64,000 nucleotides of DNA from an uncultured Lachnospiraceae bacterium (GTDB lineage: Bacteria; Bacillota; Clostridia; Lachnospirales; Lachnospiraceae): assembly GCA_910577735.1 (NCBI GenBank), contig CAJTOO010000014.1, positions 1-64,000 on the forward strand, read 5' to 3'. Positions 51,226 through 61,034 of the stretch are shown here, in pieces. Each line of letters starts with the position of its first letter. Position 1 is the stretch's first letter. Below the pieces are notes generated by a model. It ran no database searches and had not been told where the DNA came from. It saw only the letters and a list, made by a program, of their open reading frames with translations. Position numbers and translations under genes: made by a program.

Positions 51226-52044
51226 CTATAATTTTATGTCGTTCTCAAGTTCTCTTGCGATAGAGATGGTCTGCTGCAGTGCATCTCTGATGGAACCTAT
51301 ATTATCTATGTGGCTTTTGGCAACGTCATTTGCTTCTTTGATAGAATACGTAATGGATTGCAGATGATCTACAATGACGGCCAGGGTCTTTTTAATCTCA
51401 GTGGCAGAAGTGCCGCTGTCTTTTGCCAGTTTGCCCATCTCTGAGGCAACTACAGCAAAGCCGCGTCCTGCTTCTCCGCTCCGTGCTGCTTCAATGGAAG
51501 CGTTCAGCGCAAGGATATTGGAATGGGAAGCATTGCTGCTGATGTTTGCTACCACTCCTGTAGCGCCGTTAACATCTTTCGCGGCGTCAACAGTCATTTG
51601 ATTCATATCTGTCAACATATGGAACAGATTTTCGATTCCTCCCACAACATCTTCAATGGAACGGTCAATCTCCTGAATGGATTCCTGGAATCTTGAGGCA
51701 ATATCCTTAATCTGCTCTTTGCCTTCCACGGAGTAAGAACAGATGATGCAGCCTACCACTTCTCCGTCTTCCGTGATGGGGACCAGATTTCCTTCAATGG
51801 GGAACCCCAGTACTTCTTTGGGCAGATAATTATGTTTTGCAACGCCTCTGGCAATCACTTCGTCAAAGATGCCGCTGGGATCTCTGAACACAGAGCCTAT
51901 TTCTGTCTGGGGAGGGATTCCGGCAGGCAGTGAGTAACCTTGTACAACACCGTCCCGGTCCATGACGGAAATAAGTAATTCTTTATCATATAATTTGCTT
52001 ATTATGTCGAGATTTTCCACAATAAATTCCAATTTGGCACTCAT
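51226..52044 (-). CDS. Cytoplasmic methyl-accepting chemotaxis-type protein
   Basis: The 272-aa protein has no membrane helix. An N-terminal sensor (about 1-115, with KLYDKELLISVMDRDGVVQG and VPITEDGEVVGCIICSYSVE) precedes a short coiled-coil signalling domain holding the MCP tip LALNASIEAARSGEAGRGFA followed by VVASEMGKLAKDSG. The signalling part is shorter than in full chemoreceptors. ATG 52,044 has GGAGG nine bases upstream, just after the hybrid kinase stop, so the two genes form an operon and may share a signal. Confidence 0.82.
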   Translation of the reverse strand: MSAKLEFIVENLDIISKLYDKELLISVMDRDGVVQGYSLPAGIPPQTEIGSVFRDPSGIFDEVIARGVAKHNYLPKEVLGFPIEGNLVPITEDGEVVGCIICSYSVEGKEQIKDIASRFQESIQEIDRSIEDVVGGIENLFHMLTDMNQMTVDAAKDVNGATGVVANISSNASHSNILALNASIEAARSGEAGRGFAVVASEMGKLAKDSGTSATEIKKTLAVIVDHLQSITYSIKEANDVAKSHIDNIGSIRDALQQTISIARELENDIKL

Positions 52045-52064
52045 GATGTTTTTTCCTCCGGTCA

Positions 52065-54608
52065 TTAAAACAAATATTTTTTAAGAATCTGTGTGAGCCT
52101 GTTCATATCAATTGGTTTCGCCACATGTTCGTTCATGCCACAATCGAGACATCTCTGGATATCATCGGAAAAGGCGTCTGCTGTCATAGCAATAATAGGC
52201 AGGTTTACATCCGGACGTTCTTCCAGGGCGCGGATTGCCTTTGCGGCCTCATAACCATTCATGACCGGCATGCGGATATCCATCAGGATAATATCGTAGT
52301 AACCAGGCTCGGATCGTGTGAACATATCAACGCAAATCTGCCCGTTTTCTGCCCTTTCCAGTTCAAATCCGACTTCGGATAAGATGGTTTCCGCGATTTC
52401 CCAGTTTAAGTCATTATCTTCAGATAACAGGATGCGCTTACCGGTAAAGTCAACTGCGCGGGCTTCTGCTTTTGCTTCTTCTTCCTGATTATTCGTCATA
52501 TAGCGGCTAAGACCCAGGAACAGATTGGATTTAAATAATGGCTTGGAGATAAAGCCCTGTATACCTGCCTCAAGAGCTTCTTTTTCGATATCACTCCAGT
52601 CATAGGCAGAGATAATCAGAATGGGCACTTGTTTGCCCAGATGTTTTCTCATCTCTTTAGCTGTCTCCAGACCATCCATGCCGGGCATTTTCCAGTCAAG
52701 AAGAACGATCTCATAGCCATCCTGTTTTTCGTGATGGGCCTTTACCATATCCACAGCAGTCTGGCCATCGGTAGCCCAATGAGCCTCGATACCGATTTCC
52801 TTAAGAGAATGGACAGTGGATTTACAAAGGTCTTCATTGTTATCCACTACCAGCATTTTCCATGGCGGAAGCACCATGTCCTCTTCTTTGACAGTTGCCT
52901 TTTCAAAATCAAGTGTGATGTGGAATTCACTGCCCTTTTCGGGGGCGCTGTGTAATTCAATGGTACCTTCCATGGTATCTACAATAGCTTTGGTAATTGC
53001 CATGCCAAGCCCGGTGCCCTCTGTCTTATCGACCTGGGATTTCTTCTCCCGGGTAAAGGTATCAAAAATTTTCTGTTGAAATTCAGGGGTCATTCCAATG
53101 CCGCTGTCTTTTACCCGGAAATGACATCTCACATAGTCGTCTCCTTTGGGGGAAGGTTCCTGTTCCAGATGAATATGGATGTTGCCGCCCTCCGGTGTAA
53201 ATTTTATGGCATTCGATAAGAGATTGATCAATACCTGATTTAAACGGACATTGTCACAGTACACTTCTTCCGCCAGTATTTTCTGGATGAAAATATCAAA
53301 GTGCTGATGTCTGGACTTAATCTGCGGCTGCACGATATTGACGATGCTTTCCATGGCTTCGCGAAGGGAAATCTGGTTCATATTCAGGGATAATTTACCG
53401 CTTTCAATCTTGGACATATCCAGAACATCATTGATCAGTCCCAACAAATGTTTACTGGAAAGGGTTATCTTTCTGAGACATTCCTTTACTTTGGTCATGT
53501 CGTTGATATTGGCCATGGCAATTGCCGTCATACCTACAATGCCGTTCATAGGAGTCCGGATATCATGGCTCATGCTGGAAAGGAATTCGCTCTTTGCCTT
53601 ATTGGCCTGAACAGCTTCCCGTTCAGCCTGCTCCAGTTCTTTCAGCTGCTGTTGCGACAGTCTGTAATAAATGAAGAAGATAATAACAATACCGATCAAT
53701 ATTATGCCGGCCATGGCTAAGATAATGACCTGCCTTTGTATATTCATATCATTTACAATGTCTTCCAGCAGACCAAAAGGCATGATGGACACCAGATACC
53801 ATTCTGAATCGGGCAAATGAGTACAAAGCATATATTCGTATTCGTCACCGTTGTGGACCAGAGCGGAATAGTCAGCATCTGTTTCCAGTGCGGTTTTTAA
53901 CTCTGAGATGTAGATATCTTCTGACTGATTATCTGACTTTGAAAAAATATCTGTAATGCGGTCAAAATAATTATCATCATCCATATTCCTTATGACATAG
54001 GTGCCATCTCTTCGGATGATAAAGGAATACATGCCTGTATTGCTGTCATTTAAGGATAAAACGGTTTCCAGATAACTCATGGGTAATCCGGCAACCATAA
54101 CGGAACTGGTCTGGCCATTTTCCATGGGATATGCAGCATCGATCAGCAGACATAACATTTTCTCATCATTGGAATTGTATCCTGAGAATACGCGCTGGGA
54201 ACTGTTCTTTAATACGGTGAAAAATGTATTTTCGCTATAGTAATCCAAAGGGTCACCGTAAATAATCTCTCGTTCGCCATCATCTGTGTAGAGGGCAAGA
54301 TAGGAGAAATTGCGTACCCTGCCGCTTTCTGTAAGCTCGCTGATCAGTTCTTGCCTGTCTGCAATACTGCCAGGCGGAGTCCTTTCGACAATTCCCTGTA
54401 CCTGGAAGACCTGCATACTGATAATGGCATCAAAAGTCTGTTGTAACTGTTCGGCCATTGCATGGGTATAGACTTCACCGACCTGACTGATTGCATCATT
54501 GCTTTTCCTGGCTATAATAAAAGATGATAAGGTGAATACAATAATGCTGACTGCAATCAGGACAGTAAATCCTGTCAAAATAATTTTCTTTCTTGTTTTA
54601 ATACCCAC
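52065..54608 (-). CDS. Hybrid sensor histidine kinase with two receiver domains
   Basis: The 847-aa protein has a membrane helix at about 8-30, an extracellular Cache-like sensor (about 35-285), a second helix at about 290-312, and a HisKA domain with FLSSMSHDIRTPMNGIVGM. An HATPase domain follows (LNQVLINLLSNAIKFTPEG, KDSGIGM, GTGLGMAIT). Two receivers follow (VLLDWKMPGMDGLETA and IILMDIRMPVMNGYEAA). No Hpt domain is present, so a separate phosphotransfer protein is expected. The MCP-like gene directly downstream suggests a link to behaviour or biofilm control. Confidence 0.9.
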   Translation of the reverse strand: MGIKTRKKIILTGFTVLIAVSIIVFTLSSFIIARKSNDAISQVGEVYTHAMAEQLQQTFDAIISMQVFQVQGIVERTPPGSIADRQELISELTESGRVRNFSYLALYTDDGEREIIYGDPLDYYSENTFFTVLKNSSQRVFSGYNSNDEKMLCLLIDAAYPMENGQTSSVMVAGLPMSYLETVLSLNDSNTGMYSFIIRRDGTYVIRNMDDDNYFDRITDIFSKSDNQSEDIYISELKTALETDADYSALVHNGDEYEYMLCTHLPDSEWYLVSIMPFGLLEDIVNDMNIQRQVIILAMAGIILIGIVIIFFIYYRLSQQQLKELEQAEREAVQANKAKSEFLSSMSHDIRTPMNGIVGMTAIAMANINDMTKVKECLRKITLSSKHLLGLINDVLDMSKIESGKLSLNMNQISLREAMESIVNIVQPQIKSRHQHFDIFIQKILAEEVYCDNVRLNQVLINLLSNAIKFTPEGGNIHIHLEQEPSPKGDDYVRCHFRVKDSGIGMTPEFQQKIFDTFTREKKSQVDKTEGTGLGMAITKAIVDTMEGTIELHSAPEKGSEFHITLDFEKATVKEEDMVLPPWKMLVVDNNEDLCKSTVHSLKEIGIEAHWATDGQTAVDMVKAHHEKQDGYEIVLLDWKMPGMDGLETAKEMRKHLGKQVPILIISAYDWSDIEKEALEAGIQGFISKPLFKSNLFLGLSRYMTNNQEEEAKAEARAVDFTGKRILLSEDNDLNWEIAETILSEVGFELERAENGQICVDMFTRSEPGYYDIILMDIRMPVMNGYEAAKAIRALEERPDVNLPIIAMTADAFSDDIQRCLDCGMNEHVAKPIDMNRLTQILKKYLF

Positions 54609-54757
54609 TGATATTCCTCCCTGTTGCCTTACAATATATCTTTTGATTTATCTATTGGATTGTCAGGATAATAATCCCGCCAAATTTATCCGCTTTGTAT
54701 GCAAGTATAGCATATTGTCCATGGGATTTCAATTCATGAACCGGTGAAAGGCTCTTT

Positions 54758-54814
54758 AAACTTTTAAAGTTTGCTGTGCAGATTAATGACACGTCAAAGG
54801 TTGTATGGTATAAT
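54758..54814 (+). promoter_or_regulatory. Palindrome and promoter before the FAD oxidoreductase gene
   Basis: AAACTTTTAAAGTTT (54,758-54,772) is a 7-base-arm palindrome. A TATAAT lies at 54,809-54,814 with a TGACAC (54,787-54,792) 16 bases before it. The rest of 54,609-54,871 has no gene. Confidence 0.5.
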
Positions 54815-54871
54815 GAGCGCAGACTCAGAATGACATCGGTATATGTTAAAGTTGATCAATGGGGGGATCTT

Positions 54872-56260
54872 ATGAAATATGATGTGATTATTATTGGCGC
54901 AGGGCCGGGCGGAATCTATTCGGCTTACGAACTGACTCAGCAGAAGGAAAATCTGAAGATAGCTGTTTTTGAAGCCGGGCATGCTTTGGAAAAACGTCAT
55001 TGCCCGATTGACGGTGATAAAGTAAAGAGCTGTATCAACTGCAAAAGCTGTTCTATCATGAGCGGTTTTGGCGGCGCAGGTGCTTTCTCTGACGGGAAAT
55101 ACAATATTACCAATGATTTTGGCGGTACACTGCATGAACATGTGGGCAAAAAGCTGGCCATTGAACTGATGCGCTATGTGGACGATATCAATATGAAGTA
55201 TGGCGGTGAAGGCACGAAGCTGTATTCCACTGCCGGTACACAGTTCAAGAAACTGTGTCTGCAAAACAGTCTTAATCTGTTGGATGCGTCGGTCAGACAT
55301 CTGGGGACAGATATTAACTATATCGTGCTGGAAAATCTGTATGCAGCTCTTAAAGATAAGGTAGACTTTTATTTTGATACCCCCATCAGAACAGTGGAGG
55401 TGACAGAAGAGGGCTTCCGGGTAGTTGGTGAAAAGGAATCCTACGATTGTGACAGATGTGTCATATCTGTGGGGAGAAGCGGCAGTAAGTGGATGGAAAA
55501 AGTATGCGGGGAGCTTTCGATCAATACCAAGTCAAACCGTGTGGACATCGGTGTGCGTGTAGAGATTCCGGCGGTGATCTTCTCCCATCTGACAGATGAG
55601 CTGTATGAGAGTAAGATTGTCTATCGCACGGAGAAATTTGAGGACAGTGTGAGAACTTTCTGCATGAATCCTTATGGCATTGTGGTCAATGAGAACACAA
55701 ACGGTATTGTGACGGTTAACGGGCACAGCTATGAAGGCATGGAGAAACGGACCAATAATACGAATTTTGCACTCCTTGTGGCGAAACATTTCTCGGAGCC
55801 TTTTAAGGACAGCAATGGTTATGGAGAGAGCATTGCAAGGCTTTCCAATATGCTGGGCGGCGGTGTTATCGTACAGCGTTTCGGAGACCTGGTGCGTGGA
55901 AGGCGCAGTAACGCCAAGCGGATTGAGGAAGGCGTTATAGAACCCACTCTTGCGGCAACGCCGGGCGATCTGAGCCTGGTACTTCCCAAGCGGATTCTGG
56001 ACGGTATCATAGAGATGATTTATGCACTGGATAAGATTGCGCCGGGCACAGCCAATGACGACACGCTGCTTTATGGTGTGGAAGTCAAGTTCTACAATAT
56101 GGAAGTGGAGATCAATGAACATCTGGAAACGAAATACAGGGGGCTTTATATCATTGGCGACGGCAGCGGCGTCACCCATTCCCTGTCTCATGCATCGGCC
56201 AGTGGGGTATATGTGGCAAGAGAGATTGCGGCAGCCATGAGCGCAAAGAATAATTTATAA
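54872..56260 (+). CDS. NAD(P)/FAD-dependent oxidoreductase (COG2509-like)
   Basis: The 462-aa protein begins with the FAD-binding loop VIIIGAGPGGIYSAYEL. A Cys-rich segment CINCKSCSIMSGFGGAGAFS is typical of this uncharacterised dehydrogenase family. The C-terminal FAD-binding end is GLYIIGDGSGVTHSLSHASA. The biological substrate is unknown. ATG 54,872 follows GGGGGAT; earlier in-frame codons from 54,776 lie in the promoter and are not used. It is followed after 66 bases by a fructokinase gene in the same direction. Confidence 0.85.
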   Translation: MKYDVIIIGAGPGGIYSAYELTQQKENLKIAVFEAGHALEKRHCPIDGDKVKSCINCKSCSIMSGFGGAGAFSDGKYNITNDFGGTLHEHVGKKLAIELMRYVDDINMKYGGEGTKLYSTAGTQFKKLCLQNSLNLLDASVRHLGTDINYIVLENLYAALKDKVDFYFDTPIRTVEVTEEGFRVVGEKESYDCDRCVISVGRSGSKWMEKVCGELSINTKSNRVDIGVRVEIPAVIFSHLTDELYESKIVYRTEKFEDSVRTFCMNPYGIVVNENTNGIVTVNGHSYEGMEKRTNNTNFALLVAKHFSEPFKDSNGYGESIARLSNMLGGGVIVQRFGDLVRGRRSNAKRIEEGVIEPTLAATPGDLSLVLPKRILDGIIEMIYALDKIAPGTANDDTLLYGVEVKFYNMEVEINEHLETKYRGLYIIGDGSGVTHSLSHASASGVYVAREIAAAMSAKNNL

Positions 56261-56326
56261 AAAGAGACACCGGCAGAGCATCTGGCAGAGGATGATTTAT
56301 TGCGGCGGTCTCGGAATGGAGGACAT

Positions 56327-57202
56327 ATGGTATTAGGAGCATTGGAGGCAGGCGGCACCAAGATGGTGTGTGCTATTGGTAATGAGAATGGAGAGATTCA
56401 GGAACAGATTTCCATTCCTACACAGACACCGGAGACTACGGTGCCGAAGCTCTTGGAGTTTTTTGAGGGAAAGAGCATAGAGGCGCTGGGAATCGGCTGT
56501 TTCGGACCCATTGATGTGAACAGGGATTCTGAGACCTATGGTTATATCACAACCACACCCAAGCTTGCGTGGCAGAATTATGATATGGTAGGGGCATTTA
56601 AGAATAAACTGGGCGTGCCGGTGGGATTTGACACCGACGTGAACGGTTCCGCGCTTGGAGAGTACACCTGGGGTATCGCCAAAGGGCTGCACAGCTGTAT
56701 CTATATCACCATTGGAACCGGTGTGGGCGTGGGTGCGATTGTGGATGGCAGGCTGATTCACGGTATGATGCATCCGGAGGGAGGCCATGTTCTCTTAAAC
56801 CGTCTGCCCCAGGATACATACAAGGGTTTCTGCCCTTTTCATGCAAACTGTATGGAAGGACTGGCTGCCGGCCCGGCCATTGAAGGCAGATGGGGAAAGA
56901 AAGCCATTGAGCTTGCAGACAGGGCCGAGGTGTGGGAGATGGAGGCAGAGTATATCGCCCAGGCACTCGTGGACTACACCATGACACTATCTCCCCAGCG
57001 CATTATTCTGGGCGGCGGCGTGATGCATCAGACGCAGCTTCTGCCGCTGGTGCGGGAGAAATATAAAGCCCTTTTGAACGGTTATATCAAGACCAAAGAG
57101 TTAGAAGATCTGGATTCTTATATTGTGGTGCAGAGTCTTGATGACAAGCAGGGCATCATGGGGGCGTTGAAGCTCGGTATGATGGAGCTGGAGCGTCAGT
57201 AA
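56327..57202 (+). CDS. ROK-family fructokinase
   Basis: The 291-aa kinase has the ROK N-terminal ATP motif LGALEAGGTKMVCAIG, the catalytic Asp in FDTDVNGSALGEY, and TIGTGVGVGAIVDG. The zinc motif has GGHVLLNRLPQDTYKGFCPF followed by HANCMEGLAAGPAI. This zinc spacing and the EGLAAGP ending are characteristic of bacterial fructokinases. It phosphorylates fructose, and amylosucrase-type GH13 at 61,389 could supply fructose from sucrose. The ribosome site GGAGGA is six bases before ATG 56,327. It overlaps the convergent esterase gene by 7 bases. Confidence 0.88.
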   Translation: MVLGALEAGGTKMVCAIGNENGEIQEQISIPTQTPETTVPKLLEFFEGKSIEALGIGCFGPIDVNRDSETYGYITTTPKLAWQNYDMVGAFKNKLGVPVGFDTDVNGSALGEYTWGIAKGLHSCIYITIGTGVGVGAIVDGRLIHGMMHPEGGHVLLNRLPQDTYKGFCPFHANCMEGLAAGPAIEGRWGKKAIELADRAEVWEMEAEYIAQALVDYTMTLSPQRIILGGGVMHQTQLLPLVREKYKALLNGYIKTKELEDLDSYIVVQSLDDKQGIMGALKLGMMELERQ

Positions 57203-58317
57203 AAATATTTCTGTAAATAATCTATAATAACCTGCGCAGCCCGTCTGTGGGATTTTTCACCGGGATGCGCATGGGAACCGACGGTCTTGGGAGTAGTATC
57301 CGGCAGCTGCAGGAAGATGACATTGTGATCGCCGCTGGCAGCAGAGTACTGGTTGATGGCTTCATTGATTGCCAGCGAGAGGTCATATCCAAGCATGCCG
57401 TAGCACCAGACAATATGTGCCTGCGGGTTATTTCTCCGCAGCATTTCTAAGAACGCAATGACAGCATTTTGGAACCGCTTAAGGTCATCCTTCCGAAAGG
57501 TGCCGTCCGGGTTCAGACGCTGTTCGAAAGTATCCCCGTTAACAGGATTTATCCATGGGGGCTGAACGAAGGCAGAGGCATCGTTGGTGCCCAGATTGAC
57601 AATCAGGGCATCAATCTTTCTGCCTGTGAAATCATAGGGCTCAAAGGCGCCCAGCTTTTCATTGACCGGGCCGCAGCAGAGTCCGCAGAGCATCTCATAG
57701 CGGGAGGGGATGTTGCAGTGCGGATTGGCGTCCCAGCTGGAAAGCACGCCCCAGCCGCCCTGCGAGATCAGATAGGCGTCCGCATCCAGGGCTTCTGCGA
57801 CCATCCTGGCGTAATTGCGGCTGTAGCCCATATACATGGGAATCCAGTCCGTATCTTCCTTGGCACCGTAAGTCCCTTCTCCGGAAGTGATGCTGTCGCC
57901 CACAAATTCCAGTGTATATTTCTTCCCGGGAACAGGATAAAAGGTTCCATCCGACTGCAGTCCGTGGATCAGCAGATAGCAGTCTTCATCTTCCGTCATA
58001 GCCTGCAGTTCGCGGGTAAATCTCACATTTTTAACAGCAGCTTCACTCATACCCCGGAACAGACACAGCTGGTATCGGCCCGGCATGAGCATCTGCCGGC
58101 TCATCAGCTCTCCGTTGATCTCACAGGTGATCCATATTTCATGTACGTGGTACCCTGCTTCGATATCAATCCAGAGCTCTGAACCGGATACATTCACTTC
58201 TATTGCGCTTCCGTTAAAAAAGAGTGGCAAAGGGCAGACACCGGGGATGGTACGTCCGTGGACCTTGTAGTGGGGAACATCTTGCAGGGAGTATTCTGTG
58301 ACTTTGGTTTTGTGCAT
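57196..58317 (-). CDS. Two-domain SGNH esterase (CE2-like)
   Basis: The 373-aa protein has an N-terminal jelly-roll domain (about 1-125) and a C-terminal SGNH hydrolase. Its blocks are EFVGDSITSGEGTYG (Ser nucleophile), YLISQGGWGVL, IVNLGTNDAS (Asn) and SHAHPGEKSH (catalytic His). This two-domain form is typical of carbohydrate esterases of family CE2 that remove acetyl groups from glycans. No signal peptide is present, so it would act on imported oligosaccharides. Confidence 0.8.
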   Translation of the reverse strand: MHKTKVTEYSLQDVPHYKVHGRTIPGVCPLPLFFNGSAIEVNVSGSELWIDIEAGYHVHEIWITCEINGELMSRQMLMPGRYQLCLFRGMSEAAVKNVRFTRELQAMTEDEDCYLLIHGLQSDGTFYPVPGKKYTLEFVGDSITSGEGTYGAKEDTDWIPMYMGYSRNYARMVAEALDADAYLISQGGWGVLSSWDANPHCNIPSRYEMLCGLCCGPVNEKLGAFEPYDFTGRKIDALIVNLGTNDASAFVQPPWINPVNGDTFEQRLNPDGTFRKDDLKRFQNAVIAFLEMLRRNNPQAHIVWCYGMLGYDLSLAINEAINQYSAASGDHNVIFLQLPDTTPKTVGSHAHPGEKSHRRAAQVIIDYLQKYFY

Positions 58318-58522
58318 GATTGTATCATCCTTTCTAAATTCATCGTTCAGGAAATATATTTAATGAGGAAAAATCCCCTTTTCTGATTATTTTTCAGAAA
58401 ATTAAGTAATTCTCGTGCGGCGTTTTGCTGTCTTAGCGTATCTTCATGTTCATCACTAAGTTATTATAATAAAAATCCCTTCGTCTGCATAGATATTTAT
58501 AAAACATCTGCCAGGTGTACGT

Positions 58523-59056
58523 ATGGCTTCCGTGTTGTCCAATGTTTCCAATATCATTATTCCGGTCATTATCTTCTACATTGTGTCCTATGGGATTGCT
58601 AACCGCTGCAACGTATATGAAGATTTTATCAAAGGCGCCAAAGACGGCTTCCATACAGTGATTCAGATTATGCCTACTCTGATCGGCCTGATGGTGGCAG
58701 TGGGGGTTCTTAGGGCATCGGGATTTTTGGAATTTATAGGCGGGTTGTTTGGCGGTTTGGCCGCAAGGCTGGGGTTTTCTTCAGAGCTGATTCCGCTGAT
58801 GCTGGTAAAGATGTTTTCTTCCTCGGCGGCCACAGGCCTGGTGCTGGATATCTTTAAGAACCATGGGCCGGATTCTCTTGTAGGACTGACGACCTCTATC
58901 ATGATGAGCTGTACGGAAACAATCTTTTATACCATGAGTGTTTATTTTCTGGCAGCGAAAGTCACTAAGACACGCCATACCTTAAAAGGCGCGCTTCTTG
59001 CTACGCTTGCCGGCATTGCAGCCAGTATCGTGCTGGCGGGAATGGTGATTGCGTGA
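58523..59056 (+). CDS. spmB: Spore maturation protein B
   Basis: The 177-aa membrane protein has SpmB family features: SNIIIPVIIFYIVSYGI, FIKGAKDGFHTVIQIMPTLI and GLMVAVGVLRASGF, then the second half LIPLMLVKMFSSSAATGLVL and SIMMSCTETIFYTMSVYFLA. SpmA and SpmB dehydrate the spore core and normally lie together; here spmB stands alone and spmA is present only as 3' fragments 32-41 kb away. The start ATG 58,523 has only a weak AGGTG site. A 15-bp perfect terminator stem follows. Confidence 0.88.
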   Translation: MASVLSNVSNIIIPVIIFYIVSYGIANRCNVYEDFIKGAKDGFHTVIQIMPTLIGLMVAVGVLRASGFLEFIGGLFGGLAARLGFSSELIPLMLVKMFSSSAATGLVLDIFKNHGPDSLVGLTTSIMMSCTETIFYTMSVYFLAAKVTKTRHTLKGALLATLAGIAASIVLAGMVIA

Positions 59057-59133
59057 ACGGGAAAGAAGCCGGGAAGCTGATACAGGAGATCTTGAAGAGT
59101 GACGTGAATAAGGTAATTTTCATAAAGAGGGGG

Positions 59134-59175
59134 CACAATGAAAACGGCATTCGTTTGAACGCCGTTTTCATTGTG
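59134..59175. terminator. Perfect 15-bp inverted repeat, terminator-like
   Basis: CACAATGAAAACGGC (59,134-59,148) pairs with GCCGTTTTCATTGTG (59,161-59,175) around a 12-base loop. The internal TTTT of the second arm can serve as T run. It probably ends spmB. Confidence 0.75.
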
Positions 59176-59447
59176 AGAAGGATAGAAATGTATTTATTCT
59201 GATATATGTCAACAGGCATTGGCTAAATGCACTGTTATGTTTAGTCGAAGTCGGTCGGCACCAGTTCAGCACCGGCGACTCCATTGATAGTGTAGTAACC
59301 ACCGCTTTAGAATCTATGTAGGTAATTCTTGCGGGCCGGATTCTTTGATTCGGCTCTGTCTTAACTACAGTTATTACTATACATGCAATTTGTGAATGAG
59401 ATGTGTCAAAAATCGAAAGAAAAAAGAAAGAAAATATAAAATAAAAT
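59176..59447. other. Intergenic region with a possible coding remnant
   Basis: No intact gene. On the reverse strand 59,304-59,242 reads GYYTINGVAGAELVPTDFD and a stop, which looks like the last codons of a lost gene. A stem around CCGGATTCTTTGATTCGG (about 59,339-59,356) may be its terminator. Confidence 0.3.
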
Positions 59448-60953
59448 TTATAATTTCATTTCGATGGTTCCGGTGGCCATTTTTTCTCCGAATGTTCTGT
59501 CATGCTCTACAAACAGCAGGGTTGGGCAGTGGGTCAGGATCAGGTTTTCCAGCTGCATTCTGGAAAAGATATCAATATAATTAAGCGGCTCATCCCAGAT
59601 ATAGAGATGGGCGGGGGTGAGCAGGCTGGTGGCGATCAGGATCTTCTTTTTCTGTCCTTCTGAATAGTCTTCCAGACGTTTGTCAAACTGTGTGCGTGCA
59701 AAGTCAAGACGGCGCAGGATTGCTTTAAAAAGGCTCTCATCAATATCGGTAGAGCGGATATAATCCTCCAGCCTGCCGGTCACATGAGAGGTATCCTGAT
59801 TGATATAGGAGACGATAAGGCCGCTTGCAAGCTGCAGCTCTCCGGATACACTAACGGAAGGCTTCCCAAGGATTGCCTTGATCAGGGTGGACTTACCACA
59901 GCCATTGGCGCCCTGCAGCCATATACGGTCCCCCTGCTTCAGGGAAAAGGTAAGGTTTTGCACAACGGGAGTATCACCATAACCGAGGTTTAGCCCTTCC
60001 GCACGGATCAGTATCTGCTTATGATGGGTCAGTGTGGGAAGTTTTAGGACAGATACAGACTCGGCATCCTTGAGCAGTGATTCCTTCTCTTCCAGTGCAG
60101 TCTGTTGTCTGTGCTCCAGATTTTTACGCTGTTGCTGCATTCGGGCAGATTTAGCGCCCCAAAAGGCTCTTGCGCCGTGAGGCCGGTCGTGTTCCTTAAT
60201 GGGGTCGCGTCCAATCTTACGGTTTTCTGCCGTGTCAGCCCACATGGCAGTGCGCCTTGCGGATTCTTTGAGTTTGCTGATTTCCTTTTTTAATTTATCC
60301 TGTTCGGCCTGCTCAAAGCTGTCCTGCCTTTCTTTGTTGATATACCAGCTGTCGAAATTTCCCTTTTCCACCCGGATTGAACTGCGGTTAAACACCAACA
60401 CATGATCCACACATTCATTCAAGAGCCATCTGTCGTGGGAGACTAGGAGGAATCCCTTCTTAGTGCACAGGTAGTCCCTTAGCAGGGTCCTGGCGCCGAT
60501 GTCCAGATGGTTGGTGGGCTCGTCGATCAACAGGAAATGATTGTCCCTTGAAAAGAACAGGGCCAGCATGACCTTGGTACGTTCCCCGTGGCTGAGTGTT
60601 TCATAGGGTCTGTAGAGGATGTCGGCAGAAGCGTTCAGGCTGTCTAACTCCCGGCAGACTTTCCAGAGCTCAAAGTCCGGGATCAACTCTTCTGCCAGGT
60701 CTGCCGTGAGCAGTTTTCCCTGTGCCTGTGTAACGGGACAGGGAAAGTAATCAAAGCAGGTGGAATGACTGATGGATCCGTTAAATTCATATTTGCCCAA
60801 AAGCAGGTTTAAAAACGTGGTTTTGCCCTTGCCGTTTCTGCCGATCAGCCCCAGTTTCCAGTCGGTGTCAATGGTAAAGGATGCGTTTTCAAAAATGTTG
60901 TCGTAGGCGGTATCATAGGAAAAAGTTAAATTGGATACTTGTATTTGTGACAT
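59448..60953 (-). CDS. ABC-F ribosomal protection protein, Lsa-like
   Basis: The 501-aa protein has two ABC domains and no membrane helix. Domain 1 has GLIGRNGKGKTTFLNLLLG, signature LSHGERTKVMLALF and LLIDEPTNHLDIGAR. The basic interdomain linker (about 200-280) is the part that reaches into the ribosome. Domain 2 has LQGANGCGKSTLIKAILG, signature YSEGQKKKILIA and YIWDEPLNYIDIFSR. Sequence style is closest to Lsa-type factors, which give resistance to lincosamides, streptogramin A and pleuromutilins by displacing the drug. ATG 60,953 follows GGGAG. A 245-base leader with an attenuator fits drug-induced expression. Confidence 0.85.
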   Translation of the reverse strand: MSQIQVSNLTFSYDTAYDNIFENASFTIDTDWKLGLIGRNGKGKTTFLNLLLGKYEFNGSISHSTCFDYFPCPVTQAQGKLLTADLAEELIPDFELWKVCRELDSLNASADILYRPYETLSHGERTKVMLALFFSRDNHFLLIDEPTNHLDIGARTLLRDYLCTKKGFLLVSHDRWLLNECVDHVLVFNRSSIRVEKGNFDSWYINKERQDSFEQAEQDKLKKEISKLKESARRTAMWADTAENRKIGRDPIKEHDRPHGARAFWGAKSARMQQQRKNLEHRQQTALEEKESLLKDAESVSVLKLPTLTHHKQILIRAEGLNLGYGDTPVVQNLTFSLKQGDRIWLQGANGCGKSTLIKAILGKPSVSVSGELQLASGLIVSYINQDTSHVTGRLEDYIRSTDIDESLFKAILRRLDFARTQFDKRLEDYSEGQKKKILIATSLLTPAHLYIWDEPLNYIDIFSRMQLENLILTHCPTLLFVEHDRTFGEKMATGTIEMKL

Positions 60954-61007
60954 ATCGATGCACTCCCTTCTTTTAGCAAAGACCTGCGCAGGGCCGGCTT
61001 TGCAAAC

Positions 61008-61034
61008 AAAAAAGTCCCTGTTGCCAGAGGACTT
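61008..61034 (-). terminator. Leader attenuator of the ABC-F gene
   Basis: On the reverse strand AAGTCC(T)CTG-GCAA-CAG(G)GACTT forms a stem with one bulge, followed by six T. It lies 55 bases before the start codon and 160 bases after the promoter, so it acts inside the leader and would stop transcription unless relieved. Confidence 0.7.

Noticed and set aside
55532..56191. Reverse open frame of 219 codons
   Set aside because: It is antisense to the FAD oxidoreductase; no domain is visible.
57469..58182. Forward open frame of 237 codons
   Set aside because: It is antisense to the SGNH esterase, whose catalytic blocks are clear; no family is recognisable in the forward frame.
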